Positions 50,001 to 60,900 of a DNA stretch of 64,000 nt are shown piece after piece. The notes beneath the pieces are model-generated. The model had not been told where the DNA came from, did no database searches, and saw only the letters and a program-made list of their open reading frames with translations. Each line of letters opens with the position of its first letter. Position 1 is the first letter of the stretch. Source of the stretch: Argopecten irradians (lineage: Eukaryota; Mollusca; Bivalvia; Pectinida; Pectinidae); the NCBI RefSeq assembly GCF_041381155.1, contig NC_091135.1, forward strand, positions 4,109,620-4,173,619, read 5' to 3'. The position numbers were made by a program, and so were the translations under genes.

Positions 50001-53000
50001 TATTAATAATTAAGATAAATAAGACCACTTTTCTAGGATTCCAAATGACAAATAGCAACACAATTCACCTGTGTATAAAGACCAACTTGCAGTATAGCTC
50101 ATTTTGCCTCTGTCCCTTGGGTGGTCATTGAATTTATAATTACTAATGTGAGCATTATACTAAGCTCCAGGAATATTTGTATTATGTAACTAAAGGTAAC
50201 AAAGAACATCATCTCTCTTAATATCTACTAATGAGAGTATATATGAACCGACCTTAACTGGCAGTGTTACCTCCCTTTATATAAACTGGCTAAATTAACC
50301 TCCCTTTACATGTAATGACTAAGCAATACGTCCCTTAACACCGAATAGGATTGTTTGAAGTACCTTCATAGTACCAGGTAATGTAAGTTATGTAACATAA
50401 TGTAATGCCTTTCATTATATGTATTACCTCCCTTTACATGTTACTGATAGTATACATGTAATGAAGAGCATTAATGCCATTACTTCTCTTTACATAGAAT
50501 GTGAGAATTATCTCCCTTTACTTGTAATGAAGAGCCATAATACCACCATTAAATGTAACAGAGAGAATTACCTATACCTTGATAATGTAGGAAAGTATTA
50601 TTTCTCTGGTTAGAGATACAATGTATATTTCTCTTACCCCAGACAGGGATATCCACGTCACAGTAATAAGCCAGAGGGGAATTCATTCCTTGAGGGGAAA
50701 TTTACCCATAAACGGTAATAAATTAGAGCTAGATTGATCCCTGACATCACAATGACCACCACGCGTTGACAACAATGCATTAAGGTCATGTCATCCTCGC
50801 TTGCATTAGTGACACATCATTATTAGAGACACAAAATGATGCACAGGGTATGAGTCTATGAGAAAGAGAATTATTCATCCTCTTGGGGATTAGACATGAG
50901 ATCTCGACCCTCAGAGTTAGATTGTTAAGATGTCAAACACTCAGCAAAGCCTCATGTTTGACAACTTGAAAATCTTACCTTTTGGGTTGAGATCTCCTGT
51001 CTCACCCCAAAGAGGGTGAATGATTCTATAATGATCCACACGTCTATGCTAGTGGGGGAAAGATATCTATACACACACAACTAATGTATGATGTAACAAC
51101 ATTGAACAACACAATGACGTCCCTTGTGAGTGATACAATGTGAATCTGAACGTTAACTCTCATTGTAAAATTCTGGTGTTAATTATTGAAAACATAAGAA
51201 TCTTACTGGTACCCCTAAGATTGCGATTTTCCTGTCTCTCCCTCAAAGCCGTGAATTTTTATCATTAATCTCTCCTTATATAAAGGAGAGCATTACCAGA
51301 GTATCTAGTACACCCTTGAGAGTATGACTCCCAAAAATCAGATTTTATTCTCGAGATTTAAAACATGTGTCTATTTATCATATGTTTTGACTCTTCAGAA
51401 TTCTGAGAAATTGTGATTTGGCTTCTGAATCTGCTAAAAGTCAAGGGTCAACTGGATGTCCAGATCACCTCCCTTTATATTGTGGACATTACAGCTTCAT
51501 TTAAGTGTTACCAATAACATTAATTATCTCCCTTTATATTTAATCTACAACATACCTCTGGAGGTTGTCTCCACCCAACGGGGACCAGCAGACTGTCCGG
51601 TATCCCGTATGTGGATGTGCAGACTTCACAAGTGGACATAAAGTATGGTCAAGGGCAAGTTCCTGCTTTAAATCTGTACAGAACAATATATAATAATATT
51701 AAAATACCAGTGTTATACAGCCAAAGCTGTCCTTTTCACAGAAGTACTGGAAGGAGCTATAAACAATTCGCAGACTCAGTACATTTAGAAAATAAATCTA
51801 AGGCCGTTTTCGATTATACAGTTTGGCTGGTTGGACCAAGTTGTTCGTTTATTAATTAAAGACGAACCTGGTGATTTTATATTGTTTTCAGACGAGCCTT
51901 GGCAAAGCCCTCACAGGCCTGTATCAAAAACTGCAGGTCTGTCAGGTTTTATACTTGAACTAATGACTTTAACCAACGGTCGAACCGGTTGTTCCGAATA
52001 AACGAAAACGGCCTAACAAAGTAACAAGGGGAGGGCATTCCTCAGACAATAAAATACTCTGAAACCTATTCACAGCTTATTGCAATTTAAATAAATTTAT
52101 GAATTAATGAGGCAACCACATACAAGATACTACCCGTATCTAAATATATATAACAGGGTTGTCAAACCGGTCGGAATTCGCTAACCGGTTTCTCAGAAAA
52201 TCTTCCAACTCAGTAACCGCGGTTAATCAGTAAACTTAACATTGATATAAACAGTAATTTAAGTGGCAGCTTATGACAGTAAATTAAACCACAGCAAACT
52301 CTACCAATGTTTTGTTAACTGCTAATCATGATAGGCCTTTTGTTTATAATTGTTGTTATATAATCAATTTGAAACCGTTATCACAATAAATTGACTACGT
52401 GTATGTTAACCCGTGTGTCTAGCTATCGATCATTTGTTTACCGATATGGCTGCACAAATTATTGACTTATCTTGCGAGACTGAAAAGTGGCATTGTCTAT
52501 TTTTTTGTTTGCTAATTTGTTTAATAGTGTAATTCAAAAATATAAAAGTTCTGCCAAATGAATACTATTGAAACACATAATAGCCATTTTACATAATAAT
52601 CAACACAGTTTTCTTGATCAGCATATATGAAATGGTTTGCATAATGATCATCTTTCCCATTTATTTGGCATTTTACGACATTGCAGTCTAACATACATGA
52701 GTGATATCAGTACAAAAGTACAATATAAATGTTATTTAAATGTACATGTAATGGTATCTGTTTAAAAAATAAACATTGATAAATTTGGGAAACATACATT
52801 TATGTACATAAGTGTCGAACTGCTCTGTAGGTTAACATGGAGATTCCTGTTACACAATATTTATACAAACAGACACATATATACCAGTCTGCTTATTCGG
52901 TTAGGCAATTTTGCAACCGGTTATATTATATTTAGTAGATTTCCGACTGAGGTAATCGTAATTAACCAGTTAATCGTTGACAACCCTAATATATATATAT

Positions 53001-55436
53001 ACATACATATATGATATTGTTGAATTTGTTGGTGATATTACATCAATGTGGAAGAATTGACACACAATATATCAAATGTATTACTGTTACACAATACAAA
53101 AATTATAAAAACATTAATATGTATATATATATAGGTACAAACTTAAAGATGCTCCACCGCCGACAGAGCATAAATGATACTCATCATTTGAACAATAATT
53201 GGTGTTTAACCGTGTGTATATATGTCTAATTAACACAAAAAATAATATAAAATAATTTATTTCGCCATTGGTACATGTGCAATCAGTACTTCATTCCATA
53301 TAGGATATAGTGAAACAGATGCAATTAATTATTTTTCATATTTTTAACTTAAAGTAAAATTAGAAGCTCAAACTTTTCAATGAGTCTTTAAAGATGCTCT
53401 ACCGCTGACAAATGGTATTTTTTCACTATCAAAAACAGAAGCAGACGATTTAGTATTTTTCATCAGTTACAAAAGTTACTTTCTTTACACCATTACCACC
53501 ATTGAAAAGTTTGAGCTTCTAATTTTACTTCCACCATTGAAAAGTTTGAGCTTCTAATTTTACTTCAAGTTCAAAATATGAAAAATAATTAATTGCATCC
53601 CGAAAAAATTCTGTGGCACTATATCCTATATGGAATGAAGTAATGTTTGCGCATGCACCAAAGGCGAAATAAATTATTTTATATTATTTTTTGTGTTAAT
53701 TAGGCATATATATACATGATTAAACACCAAAATATTGCTCAAGTGATGAATATCATTTATGCTCTGTCGGCGGTGGAGCATCTTTAAATGAAACAAACCT
53801 GGAGATTTAGTTTTTTCCTGAATGTCTCGAAATTCATTTTCATCCAAACCAGACATGTTGTATTGAACTTCCAAAGCTGGTATTGATTTGACATGACAAC
53901 TTGATGATGACACAAGCTGATGAGGCGAATATTCAAGTTCCTATATAAGATTAGTGATAAAACATGTACATTGTCAAGCAAAAATATTTGTAATGTAAGG
54001 CAAGTTGTTTCAAATTTAATCACATTTCCTTCAGGGGTCGGTCCTGTTATACAATTAAAAAGATAAAACTTTATTTCGAAGTTTTTACAGTTTCTTTCAT
54101 TGTGACTTAAAGTTATGTGTCGTAACTGAGCGATGATTTTGTGTCGTAACTGATCATGAGCGATGATTTTGACATGCTATTTTTTCATCATTAATTCATT
54201 AAAAACCATAAGGTTTGATGAATAAAGCTGTATAAACCATTCAGATGACTTACAAACATTAGTTATAACACAGAAATTTTGTACCGAAAAATTGTTGTTT
54301 TTATGCCTTAAATATGTTTAAATGAAAACATACCTGCAGAATTAAGTCACTTTCTAATTACTAAAAACATTGTATCGGTAAAAATGTGTAATGAAATTGT
54401 AGACCACAATTTGGCTTCATGGTTTCACCGTATGTACTCATTTCACTTCACTATTGATGTAAATTAATGATTTTTGGCAGTTTCAGCTCTTATTTGTACA
54501 TGTAAAATTAAAACCTATGCGTTGAAAGCTCTGTAATTTTCAAAAAGTTGGTAATTTTTGGTGATGAATAACATATTAACATATTAAAACCTTATCTTGA
54601 TTCGTCAGTATGAAAAATACGGCACATATAACTTTAATAATATGGTACTCTTTTGTGTTGTGCAAGATTAGTGCGGGGGTTATCTCCCATATCTGTCAAA
54701 TTTGTGTGGGTCTATTTTTAGCATTGTTGTAGCAGACGGCCCAACATTCAAGAATGGTGGTTTGCTGAGAATTGACATTGGGTGAAAAGGAACAAGTGGT
54801 CTTATTAAAAAAAGACATTGCAAAAATTGTAGACATTGCCAAAATTGTTGAATTTTCTCATTTTACTAACTGTTATGTTTCAAAGAATTTCAAAGAAAGA
54901 GAAAGCATTGAAAATAAGTAGAGAAGCAGGCGGCCCAGATTAACAAGTGAATAAGGGGATCAACAAATTTTCCGCATATATGTAGTAAAACATGATCGCA
55001 GGCAAATATTAACCAATTTACCTACATTCAATTAATTTACTCATATAAAAGTTTAATAACTGTCCCTCACGATTGAATCCCAGAACACATATGTACAACG
55101 AATAAGGTTAGCAAGAATATTAAACAATTAGGCCAATTTAAACCCTCGGTAAAACCGATACATTTGTACAATACAATGTAAGTTACAGTCATGTACATAC
55201 ATAATGTATGTAACGTTACATTGTATGATCGATATTGTCAATAAGTAATCGTAAACAGGTATACGCGCTCACTGTTTGGGAAACGACGAAGCCTGTGAAG
55301 AGAAATTTACCGTTATAAAAACACATTCGTTTGTTGCTATGGCAATTCGGCCATCTCTCGACCATTTTACTGCGTTGTAGCAACTTGGTGTCAGGTTGAA
55401 CGAATATTTGCATTTCTCTGTTACATCTGCCGCCAT
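32071..55436 (-). CDS. GTF3C4: GTF3C4 / TFIIIC90, RNA polymerase III factor TFIIIC subunit
   Basis: Twenty exons with consistent phases: 55311-55436, 53799-53940, 51556-51673, 49730-49808, 49215-49320, 47549-47665, 47321-47447, 46851-46942, 45588-45745, 44745-44871, 41823-41943, 41184-41241, 40296-40380, 38810-38888, 38499-38562, 37916-38030, 36374-36517, 35298-35348, 33493-33588, 32071-32144. The product is about 692 residues (human is about 820). The N-terminus has propeller segments WSRDGRIAIATNECVFIT and GYRTVCWSPLGGDNLQRC followed by ILATLSHDHQLLLH, the TFIIIC delta-type hallmark. Later blades include ARDGSVRFIEGP and MRNGDVLLWHIKFP. The C-terminus has a zinc-finger region: CCIC, CKEGHTF, LCCQTF, then a Cys-rich segment. 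TFIIIC binds tRNA gene A/B boxes and recruits TFIIIB in the nucleus. Exon 6 uses a less obvious acceptor chosen by phase, and the last exon is the least certain. Introns are rich in satellites and MITEs. Confidence 0.88.
32390..32610. repeat. Diverged short tandem repeat in GTF3C4 last intron
   Basis: About six imperfect units of 33-40 bp with the theme TTTTGCTCTTTCT followed by GTGAATTGCAC or ATAATAT. It leaves a chance open frame on the minus strand, not taken as coding. Confidence 0.6.
33571..35010. repeat. GTF3C4: 66-bp satellite that carries the exon-19 splice acceptor of GTF3C4
   Basis: About 21 units of 66 bp (some 68). On the minus strand each contains ATATTACAG followed by GATTGTGTTGTCAGACCT. 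The last unit supplies the real acceptor and the first 18 coding bases of GTF3C4 exon 19 (exon start 33588). The array therefore seems to have grown from the intron-exon boundary. A 200-bp three-unit block repeats three times around 34020-34620. Units carry TATTACAG or the variants CTACAG and TGCAG. Confidence 0.93.
37669..37855. mobile_element. TTAA-type MITE, copy d (fragment)
   Basis: Shares GGATGCAATTAATTA, AAGCTCAAACTTTTCAATG and ACCATTTGTCAGC with the family; internally deleted at the left end. Confidence 0.75.
40467..40836. mobile_element. TTAA-type MITE, copy e (complete)
   Basis: TTAA, AGATGCTCCACCGCCGAC ... GTCAGCGGTGGAGCATCT, TTAA. It lies immediately upstream, in gene sense, of GTF3C4 exon 13, in the intron. 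No open frame of note. Confidence 0.92.
41521..41700. mobile_element. Palindromic MITE with TGACGT motifs, copy 2
   Basis: Nearly the same sequence as copy 1 at 8902-9089: ATTTGCATATTACAAAG ... CTCTGTAATATGCAAA, with an internal GTAGGTATCGATTGTGAC inverted pair. Lies in a GTF3C4 intron. Confidence 0.88.
42047..42225. mobile_element. Palindromic MITE with TGACGT motifs, copy 3 (diverged)
   Basis: Same family; the right half is well kept (GGGAGCTAACTCTGTAATA), the left half diverged. Only about 350 bp from copy 2, just upstream of GTF3C4 exon 11. Confidence 0.8.
42590..42956. mobile_element. TTAA-type MITE, copy f (complete)
   Basis: TTAA then AGAT-CA-TGCTCCACC (two extra bases) ... GCGGTGGAGCATCT then TTAA; the interior matches copy e. 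Confidence 0.9.
42957..43105. mobile_element. GTATTCGACC MITE fragment
   Basis: Shares CGCCCTGGGCGCTTATTTGG and TCGAATACAGTA with the element at 58763-58959 (in inverted orientation). One end only. Confidence 0.6.
43196..44327. repeat. 43-bp satellite in GTF3C4 intron 10 with paired splice-site motifs
   Basis: About 26 units of roughly 43 bp. On the minus (gene-sense) strand each unit has a good acceptor context, TTTTCTCTTCAG, followed by about 26 bases (GGGAAATGTTGTCATCACAA then GTAAAG) and then a donor-like GTAGGT. Whether any unit is spliced in is unknown. Confidence 0.9.
44497..44690 (-). mobile_element. tRNA-derived SINE, copy 4 (old)
   Basis: Reverse orientation in GTF3C4 intron 10: tail AACAGCCAGGGTCATTTAAG, body with CTGGAGTACCCAGAAAAAAA, degraded head. 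No clear duplication at its ends. Confidence 0.8.
45148..45333. mobile_element. GTATTCGACC MITE copy
   Basis: Begins ACCATATTTGACTCAATAAG and ends CCTTATTGGGTCGAATACGGT, an imperfect inverted pair; related copies at 56388-56643 and 58763-58959. Confidence 0.75.
46309..46437. repeat. Near-perfect inverted repeat, 52-bp arms, 25-bp loop
   Basis: Left arm 46309-46360 and right arm 46386-46437 are reverse complements except for one or two bases. The arms carry GTTTGTTAGTGACCTAATAC and AATATTGGGTCTAAAATAAA. Lies in GTF3C4 intron 8; likely a foldback MITE. Confidence 0.9.
47707..47844. repeat. Foldback element with about 27-bp arms
   Basis: ATCAGTCAACAGTCAAAACT at the left pairs with AGTTTTGACTGTTGACTGAT at the right; the remaining arm bases (ATTTTCCC / GGGGAAAC) pair nearly fully. 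In a GTF3C4 intron. Confidence 0.85.
48657..49152. mobile_element. Tc1/mariner-type (Tigger-like) MITE
   Basis: Terminal inverted repeats CAGTGGAACTCGGTTAATA and its imperfect complement ending CAAGTTCCACTG, each flanked by TA (48655-48656, 49153-49154), as for Tc1/mariner insertions. No transposase frame remains. Confidence 0.8.
50220..50700. repeat. Degenerate repeat of TTACCTCCCTTTACATG theme
   Basis: The motif or close variants recur at least five times between 50227 and 50540, and again near 51470-51540. Not a clean tandem array. It lies in GTF3C4 intron 3; no other content recognised in 49809-51555. Confidence 0.45.
51674..53140. other. GTF3C4 intron 2, part without recognised features
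   Basis: No exon or delimited repeat was found; two segments (about 52140-52230 and 52880-52990) share the theme of CCGGTT and GTTAATC and may be ends of a decayed element. Confidence 0.35.
53143..53385. mobile_element. TTAA-type MITE, copy g (truncated)
   Basis: Starts TTAAAGATGCTCCACCGCCG and stops within the interior after CAAACTTTTCAATG, directly against an oppositely oriented copy h. Confidence 0.85.
53388..53787. mobile_element. TTAA-type MITE, copy h (complete, with small internal duplication)
   Basis: TTAA, AGATGCTCTACCGCTGAC ... GTCGGCGGTGGAGCATCT, TTAA. A 35-bp internal stretch (from CCACCATTGAAAAGTTTGAG) occurs twice. It ends 12 bases from GTF3C4 exon 2 (exon ends 53799), so it sits at the exon's 5' splice site. 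Confidence 0.92.
53941..55202. other. GTF3C4 intron 1, nothing else supported
   Basis: AT-rich sequence between exon 2 and the start of the duplicated segment; no exon or intact repeat recognised. Confidence 0.45.
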
Positions 55437-55601
55437 TTTCGCTTTTCGGAATATCTCTGACGTTTTCTTCCGAATTTTACAAAACGGATGCTGATTGGTT
55501 ACTTTTCAATATCACGAACCAATGATAACTCTTGTCTCATATTCGTTTTTGATATCCCACGTGTGCTTCTACTTTCATTTCACCGAATCGAGAACTCAGT
55601 G
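55437..55601. promoter_or_regulatory. Bidirectional GTF3C4/METTL18 promoter, copy A
   Basis: 165 bases between the two ATGs. No TATA box. Two CCAAT boxes in opposite orientation (ATTGG 55494-55498, CCAAT 55519-55523) and a CACGTG E-box (55558-55563). NF-Y plus E-box is a usual design for housekeeping head-to-head pairs. Confidence 0.75.
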
Positions 55602-57030
55602 ATGGCATTTCGATTTAATTTTCCGAATCCAGATCACCCATCGGATAATGATAGTGCCATAAATGATGAAGCAAAAGGTACCAAATAAGTGACGATGACC
55701 ATTGGAATGATCATTTTTACTTTAATGATATCGATAAGGAATGTAAGCGAAATTATACAATTTTTTGTATGTATATACTGAGTGTGCAATAGAGGATGAA
55801 TACATTTGTTGTACAAACTGTAGACAAGGCATGTATATTTATAGTCATACAATATGTATCTTATAAACTGATTTTTAACGTGTTAATTTCTGTAAAATTT
55901 TGTTGTAGTTGAAGAAATCACTGAGAAAAAAGAAAAGTCAGAAAAGGAGCATGTGGCAGAAATATTTCTAAAAGATAATGATGTAAGTAGCTTATAAATG
56001 TATGTACATATATGATTATACACAATGCAGCATACAATTTTGTATGTATATGTACATGTACATGTAAATTAGTGTGGAAATTATATGGTTTCAAGCCTAT
56101 ATAGCATGTGTACAAACAGAGTAAGTATATGATATAAATTAATATGAGTGAATTAAGGCAATTAAATTCATAAAGGACATAGTTAGATATCACATTTCCA
56201 GATATTTTAGTAAACATGCAAATAAAAACTGAGGAATCTATTGTGCAATAAGACAAATTGAATTTAATGAAGATATACATGTACACGTAATTAACTGAGC
56301 TGGTTTTTGTATATTTTTTTATTCATATATTTCATATTCTGTCTTTCACCTCTATCCCCATTTGAAAGAAGTATCATTTCTGTATCAGATACCGTATTCG
56401 ACCCAATATAAGCGCCTGGGTCCCCATTTTGAAGCCTCGATTTCAATTGCCAAGCATAAATAAGACTAAAACTTCACCTTTTAGTTTGAAGTCTTATTCG
56501 ATTTCAATTGCCCAGGCTTATATCGAAAGATTAAAACTGGTAAATAACAAAACTTGTAGGTTTTGAATAACTTGTGTCTTATTGAACGCCACCTTGCAAT
56601 CAATTTCTAATATACCCTGGCGCTTATTGGGACGAATACGGTAACCTTTTTTAAAATTCTAGATTACCGATTTTTAATTAAAAATGAACTCGGCTTTATA
56701 AAATTGTCATCATGCTTTAGATCTGATGAAACAAAATCAAATTACATAGTAATAAAATAGTATATAGTATAAATCAAATCAACAAAACTTTTGTGGTTCA
56801 TATTGAGTGTTATATTAAAAAAAAAATTTTTTTTTTTTTTATTTAATTGGCCTTACAGTTTGATATGCCAGATGATGTCACTGCCACCATACATACCTTT
56901 GGTGACACAGAAGTTCACTGTTACAACAGCGAGTCTGTGGAGGAATACTTGTGCAGGAAGAGACCCGAATCATCAAACTTTGTTACAGCAGTGTCTGCCC
57001 ATTCTGATCTTGTTCCGGATAAATATGAAG
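55602..57030 (+). pseudogene. METTL18: METTL18 exons 1-3, duplicate copy A (orphan 5' part)
   Basis: Exons 55602-55677, 55909-55982 and 56859-57030 match copy B exon for exon, with open frames and intact splice sites. No exon 4 follows before copy B. On its own this is a truncated gene copy lacking the methyltransferase fold. Exon 3 ends in phase 1 and copy B exon 2 begins in phase 1, so read-through splicing into copy B would stay in frame. It could serve as an alternative promoter or be inert. Confidence 0.8.
56388..56643. mobile_element. GTATTCGACC MITE in copy A intron 2
   Basis: Begins ACCGTATTCGACCCAATATA and ends GCGCTTATTGGGACGAATAC, imperfect inverted repeats. It corresponds to the one at 58763-58959 in copy B but is rearranged inside. 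Confidence 0.75.
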
Positions 57031-57386
57031 GTTTGAACTTGTATAGTCATTTCTGTATATTCGCCGTAATTAGCGCTTGAATAATTTTATCACATAATCC
57101 GCCTGATATCCAGTGATTACGCCTATGTATTATTTTTGCATATGCAATGTCACTAGTGTAATATGACCTGGATCATTTTTCATCTGCTGGAAATTCATTG
57201 TGTGACGTTAGACAGAAACAATAAAATGACGTCAGGAAAAAATGACATGACGTCAAGATTACGAGAATGACGGGACAAAATGGCGGCTTCTGCTGGATTT
57301 TAGCAATACATTTTGACGTAAATTCTTTGTTATATAGGTATTTGTAATTATGTGATAAAAGAATCTTAAATTTGTGTTCAATTTAT

Positions 57387-57485
57387 ATGAGATTTTACGA
57401 AACTCGTCTCGAAGTTTTAATTTTTGCTCGCCAAGGCTCACAAAAATAAAACTTCTTAGACTCGTTTCATAAAATCTCATATGAA
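57387..57485. repeat. Hairpin in METTL18 copy A intron 3
   Basis: ATATGAGATTTTACGAAACTC pairs with the segment ending GAGTCGTTTCATAAAATCTCAT-like on the right, with AAGTTTTAATTTTTG and CAAAAATAAAACTT paired inside. The same hairpin is at about 59849-59953 in copy B. Confidence 0.7.
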
Positions 57486-57658
57486 ATGATCACTCATGTA
57501 AAGATCCTATATGTAACAAAGGGGAAGCACTTATTAGTAAACCAAAATGTAATGTATGTAACGTTACATTGTATGATATTGTCAATAAGTAAGAAATCGT
57601 AAACAGGTATACGCGCTCACTGTTTGGGAAACGACGTAGCCTGTGAAGAGAAATTTAC

Positions 57659-57784
57659 CATTATAAAAACACATTCGTTTGTTGCTATGGCGATTCGACC
57701 ATCTCTCGACCATTTTACTGCGTTGTAGCAACTTGGTGTCAGGTTGAACGAATATTTGCATTTCTCTGTTACATCTGCCGCCAT
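57659..57784 (-). pseudogene. GTF3C4: GTF3C4 exon 1, duplicate copy B
   Basis: A 126-bp open exon with donor GTAAAT, differing from the active-position exon (55311-55436) by a few bases; the last codon is ATG (Met) rather than ACG (Thr). It is separated from GTF3C4 exon 2 by copy A of the METTL18 exons, so it would have to splice across them. Possible distal alternative first exon. Confidence 0.75.
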
Positions 57785-57949
57785 TTTCGCTTTTCGGAAT
57801 ATATCTGACGTTTTCTACCGAATTTAACAAAACGGATGCTGATTGGTTACTTTTCAATATCACGAACCAATGATAACTCTTGTCTCATATTCGCTTTTGA
57901 TATCCCACGTGTGCTTCTACTTTCATTTCACCGAATCGAGAACTCAGTG
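57785..57949. promoter_or_regulatory. Bidirectional promoter, copy B (proximal to METTL18)
   Basis: Same layout as copy A: ATTGG at 57842-57846, a CCAAT about 20 bases on, and CACGTG at 57906-57911, with only a few substitutions. Confidence 0.75.
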
Positions 57950-60900
57950 ATGGCATTTCGATTTAATTTTCCAAATCCAGATCACCCATCGGATAATGAT
58001 AGTGCCATAAATGATGAAGCAAAAGGTACCAAATAAGTGACGATGACCATTGGAATGATCATTTTTACTTTAATGATATCGATTAGGAATGAACAATTTT
58101 TTGTATGTTCAGTATACATTGTACATTGTACGTGTGCGTTTCTGGAAATACTGAGTGTGCAATAGAGGATGAATACATTTGTTGTACACACTGTAGACAA
58201 GGCATGTATATTTATAGTCATACAATATGTATCTTATAAACTGATTTTTAACGTGTTAATTTCTGTAAAATTTTGTTGTAGTTGAAGAAATCACTGAGAA
58301 AAAAGAAAAGTCAGAAAAGGAGCATGTGGCAGAAATATTTCTAAAAGATAATGATGTAAGTAGCTTATAAATGTATGTACATATATGATTATACACAATG
58401 CAGCATACAATTTTGTATGTATATGTACATGTACATGTAAATTAGTGTGGAAATTATATGGTTTCAAGCCTATATAGCATGTGTACAAACAGAGTAAGTA
58501 TATGATATAAATTAATATGAGTGAATTAAGGCAATTAAATTCATAAAGGACATAGTTAGATATCATATTTCCAGATATTTTAGTAAACATGCAAATAAAA
58601 ATTGAGGAATCTATTGTGCAATAAGGCAAATTGAATTTAATGAAGATATACATGTACACGTAATTAACTGAGCTGGTTTTTGTATATTTTTTTATTCATA
58701 TATTTCATATTCTATCTTTCACCTCTATCCCCATTTGAAAGAAGTATCATTTCTGTATCAGATACCGTATTCGACCCAATAAGCGCCTGTGTCCCTATAA
58801 GCGCCCTTAATTCCTCCATTTTGAAGCCTTGATTTCAATTGCCCAGGCATAAATAAAGATTAAAACTTAACAAAACTGTATAGGTTTGCAATAACTTCGT
58901 CTTATTGGCACCTTTTCATTTTCTAAACGCCCTGGGCGCTTATTGGGTCGAATACGGTTTTCTGTTTTTGGTCAGCTGATTTCACTGGAATCTTGTAGGG
59001 AATGTGTGTAATTGAACGCCACCATGCAATGGCAGATTTATAAATATACATTGATGTATTGGGACTTTGATATCATGTTAACCTTTTTTAAAATTCTATT
59101 GCATGTAAATTTCTTTCAGCCATACTAGTTCTATAACAGATGACCGATTTTTAAATAAAAATCAACTCGGCTTTATAAAATTGTCATCATGCTTTAGATC
59201 TGATGAAACAAAATCAAAGTACATAGTAATAGTATATATCAAATCAACATAACTTTTGTGGTTCATATCGAGTGTTATATTGAAAAAAAATATTTTCATT
59301 TTTTTTTTTATTTAATTGGCCTTACAGTTTGATATGCCAGATGATGTCACTGCCACCATACATACCTTTGGTGACACAGAAGTTCACTGTTACAACAGCG
59401 AGTCTGTGGAGGAATACTTGTGCAGGAAGAGACCCGAATCATCAAACTTTGTTACAGCAGTGTCTGCCCATTCTGATCTTGTTCCGGATAAATATGAAGG
59501 TTTGAACTTGTATAGTCATTTCTGTATATTTGCCGTAATTAGCGCTTGGATAATTTTATCACATAATCCGCCTGATATCCAGTGATTACGCCTGTGTATT
59601 ATTTTTGCATATGCAATGTCACTAGTGTAATATGACCTGGATCGTTTATCATCTGCTGGAAATTCATTGTGACGTTAGACAGAAACAATAAAATGACATC
59701 AGGAAAATTGACATGATGTCAAGATTACGAGGACGATGGGACAAAATGGCGGCCTCTGCTGGATTTTCGGAATACATTTTGACGTAAATTCTTTGTTGTA
59801 TAGGTATTTGTAATTATGTGATAAAAGTATCTTAAATTTGTGTTCAATTCATATGAGATTTTTTGAAACTCGTCTCGTAGTTTTAATTTTTGCTCGCCAA
59901 GGCTCACAAAAATAAAAACTTCTTAGACTCGTTTCATAAAATCTTATATGAAATGATCACTCATGTAAGATCCTATATGTAACAAAGGGGAGCACTTATT
60001 AGTAAACCAAAATGTAAGTTGTGGGCAAAAAAAGTCAGCCATATTTTAAATTTTTTTGTACTCTTGGTACATTAATCTGTTATGTAGTAAACATACATAT
60101 GCCTTTTATCCTTTGAAATGCATTATTATATTGTGATTCGCATGTAAAAGACTCTCAAGGTCATGTAATGCGAGATACAATGCTGATGTTAGAGGCATCA
60201 CGTGTTGTGAAACACATTTGTTAACTCTATGAGATGGGGGCGTTTATACAACTTCAACTCTTTTCCAGAAACAGTGCTCTTTCTAGGGGCTTTTTGGGGC
60301 CGAGAATGGGCCCCATTCCAAATGCAAAATAATTTCAAATTCATGCAAACTTAAAAATAAAACAATTTACTCTGGAAATTTACTTAACAATTTGCCTATT
60401 TCTTTCCCAAAATAAGGTAAAAAGGCCTCTTCCCAATTAAGTGGAAAAAAGCCATGAGAAAAAAGGGTCCAGGGGCACCTATAAGGGGAGGGGCGCTAAT
60501 TACGACGAATACAGTTGTACATGGTCCAGGATACATATACATAATATATAACATTGTTTCTTCCCATGCAGATTAATTTATACAATTGCACATTCAGATG
60601 TTTTTGTATCCTAGTATTCATAACCTGTTTTAAAATTGTAATTAGAGTGTCTTGATTGTGAGTTTTAAAGTAAATGCCTCATTTAATACTTCATCAAGAT
60701 CAGTACATTTATAACGGCCTTTACTGGGTTTATTGTCCAGACAGATTCAGGATTATTTTAAAGGTGTTGTACGTTTTTAACTGGTTGCTATGTTATTACT
60801 CTATATGTGAAGCTATATACATGTACACATGCTGTGGATCAAAGTACATAGATGATAGTTTAATTCTGACAAAAATTTGATTACTGGTTAGGTAGTGTTG

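Larger units (their letters stand above)
55203..57548. repeat. Segmental duplication, copy A (promoter plus METTL18 exons 1-3)
   Basis: Sequence from AATGTATGTAACGTTACATTG to ATTAGTAAACCAAAATGTA is repeated directly behind itself as copy B. It holds GTF3C4 exon 1 (minus), the shared promoter and METTL18 exons 1-3 (plus). The exons are almost identical between copies; introns differ by small indels and in a MITE. Confidence 0.95.
57549..60014. repeat. Segmental duplication, copy B
   Basis: Second copy, ending at ATTAGTAAACCAAAATGTAAG. About 0.1 kb longer than copy A, with the extra length near 58975-59130. The METTL18 exon 3 sequence looks identical in A and B. Confidence 0.95.

Noticed and set aside
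55918-56286. 122-codon minus frame, present in both duplicate copies
   Set aside because: It is antisense to METTL18 exon 2 and its intron, and is conserved only because the segment is duplicated.
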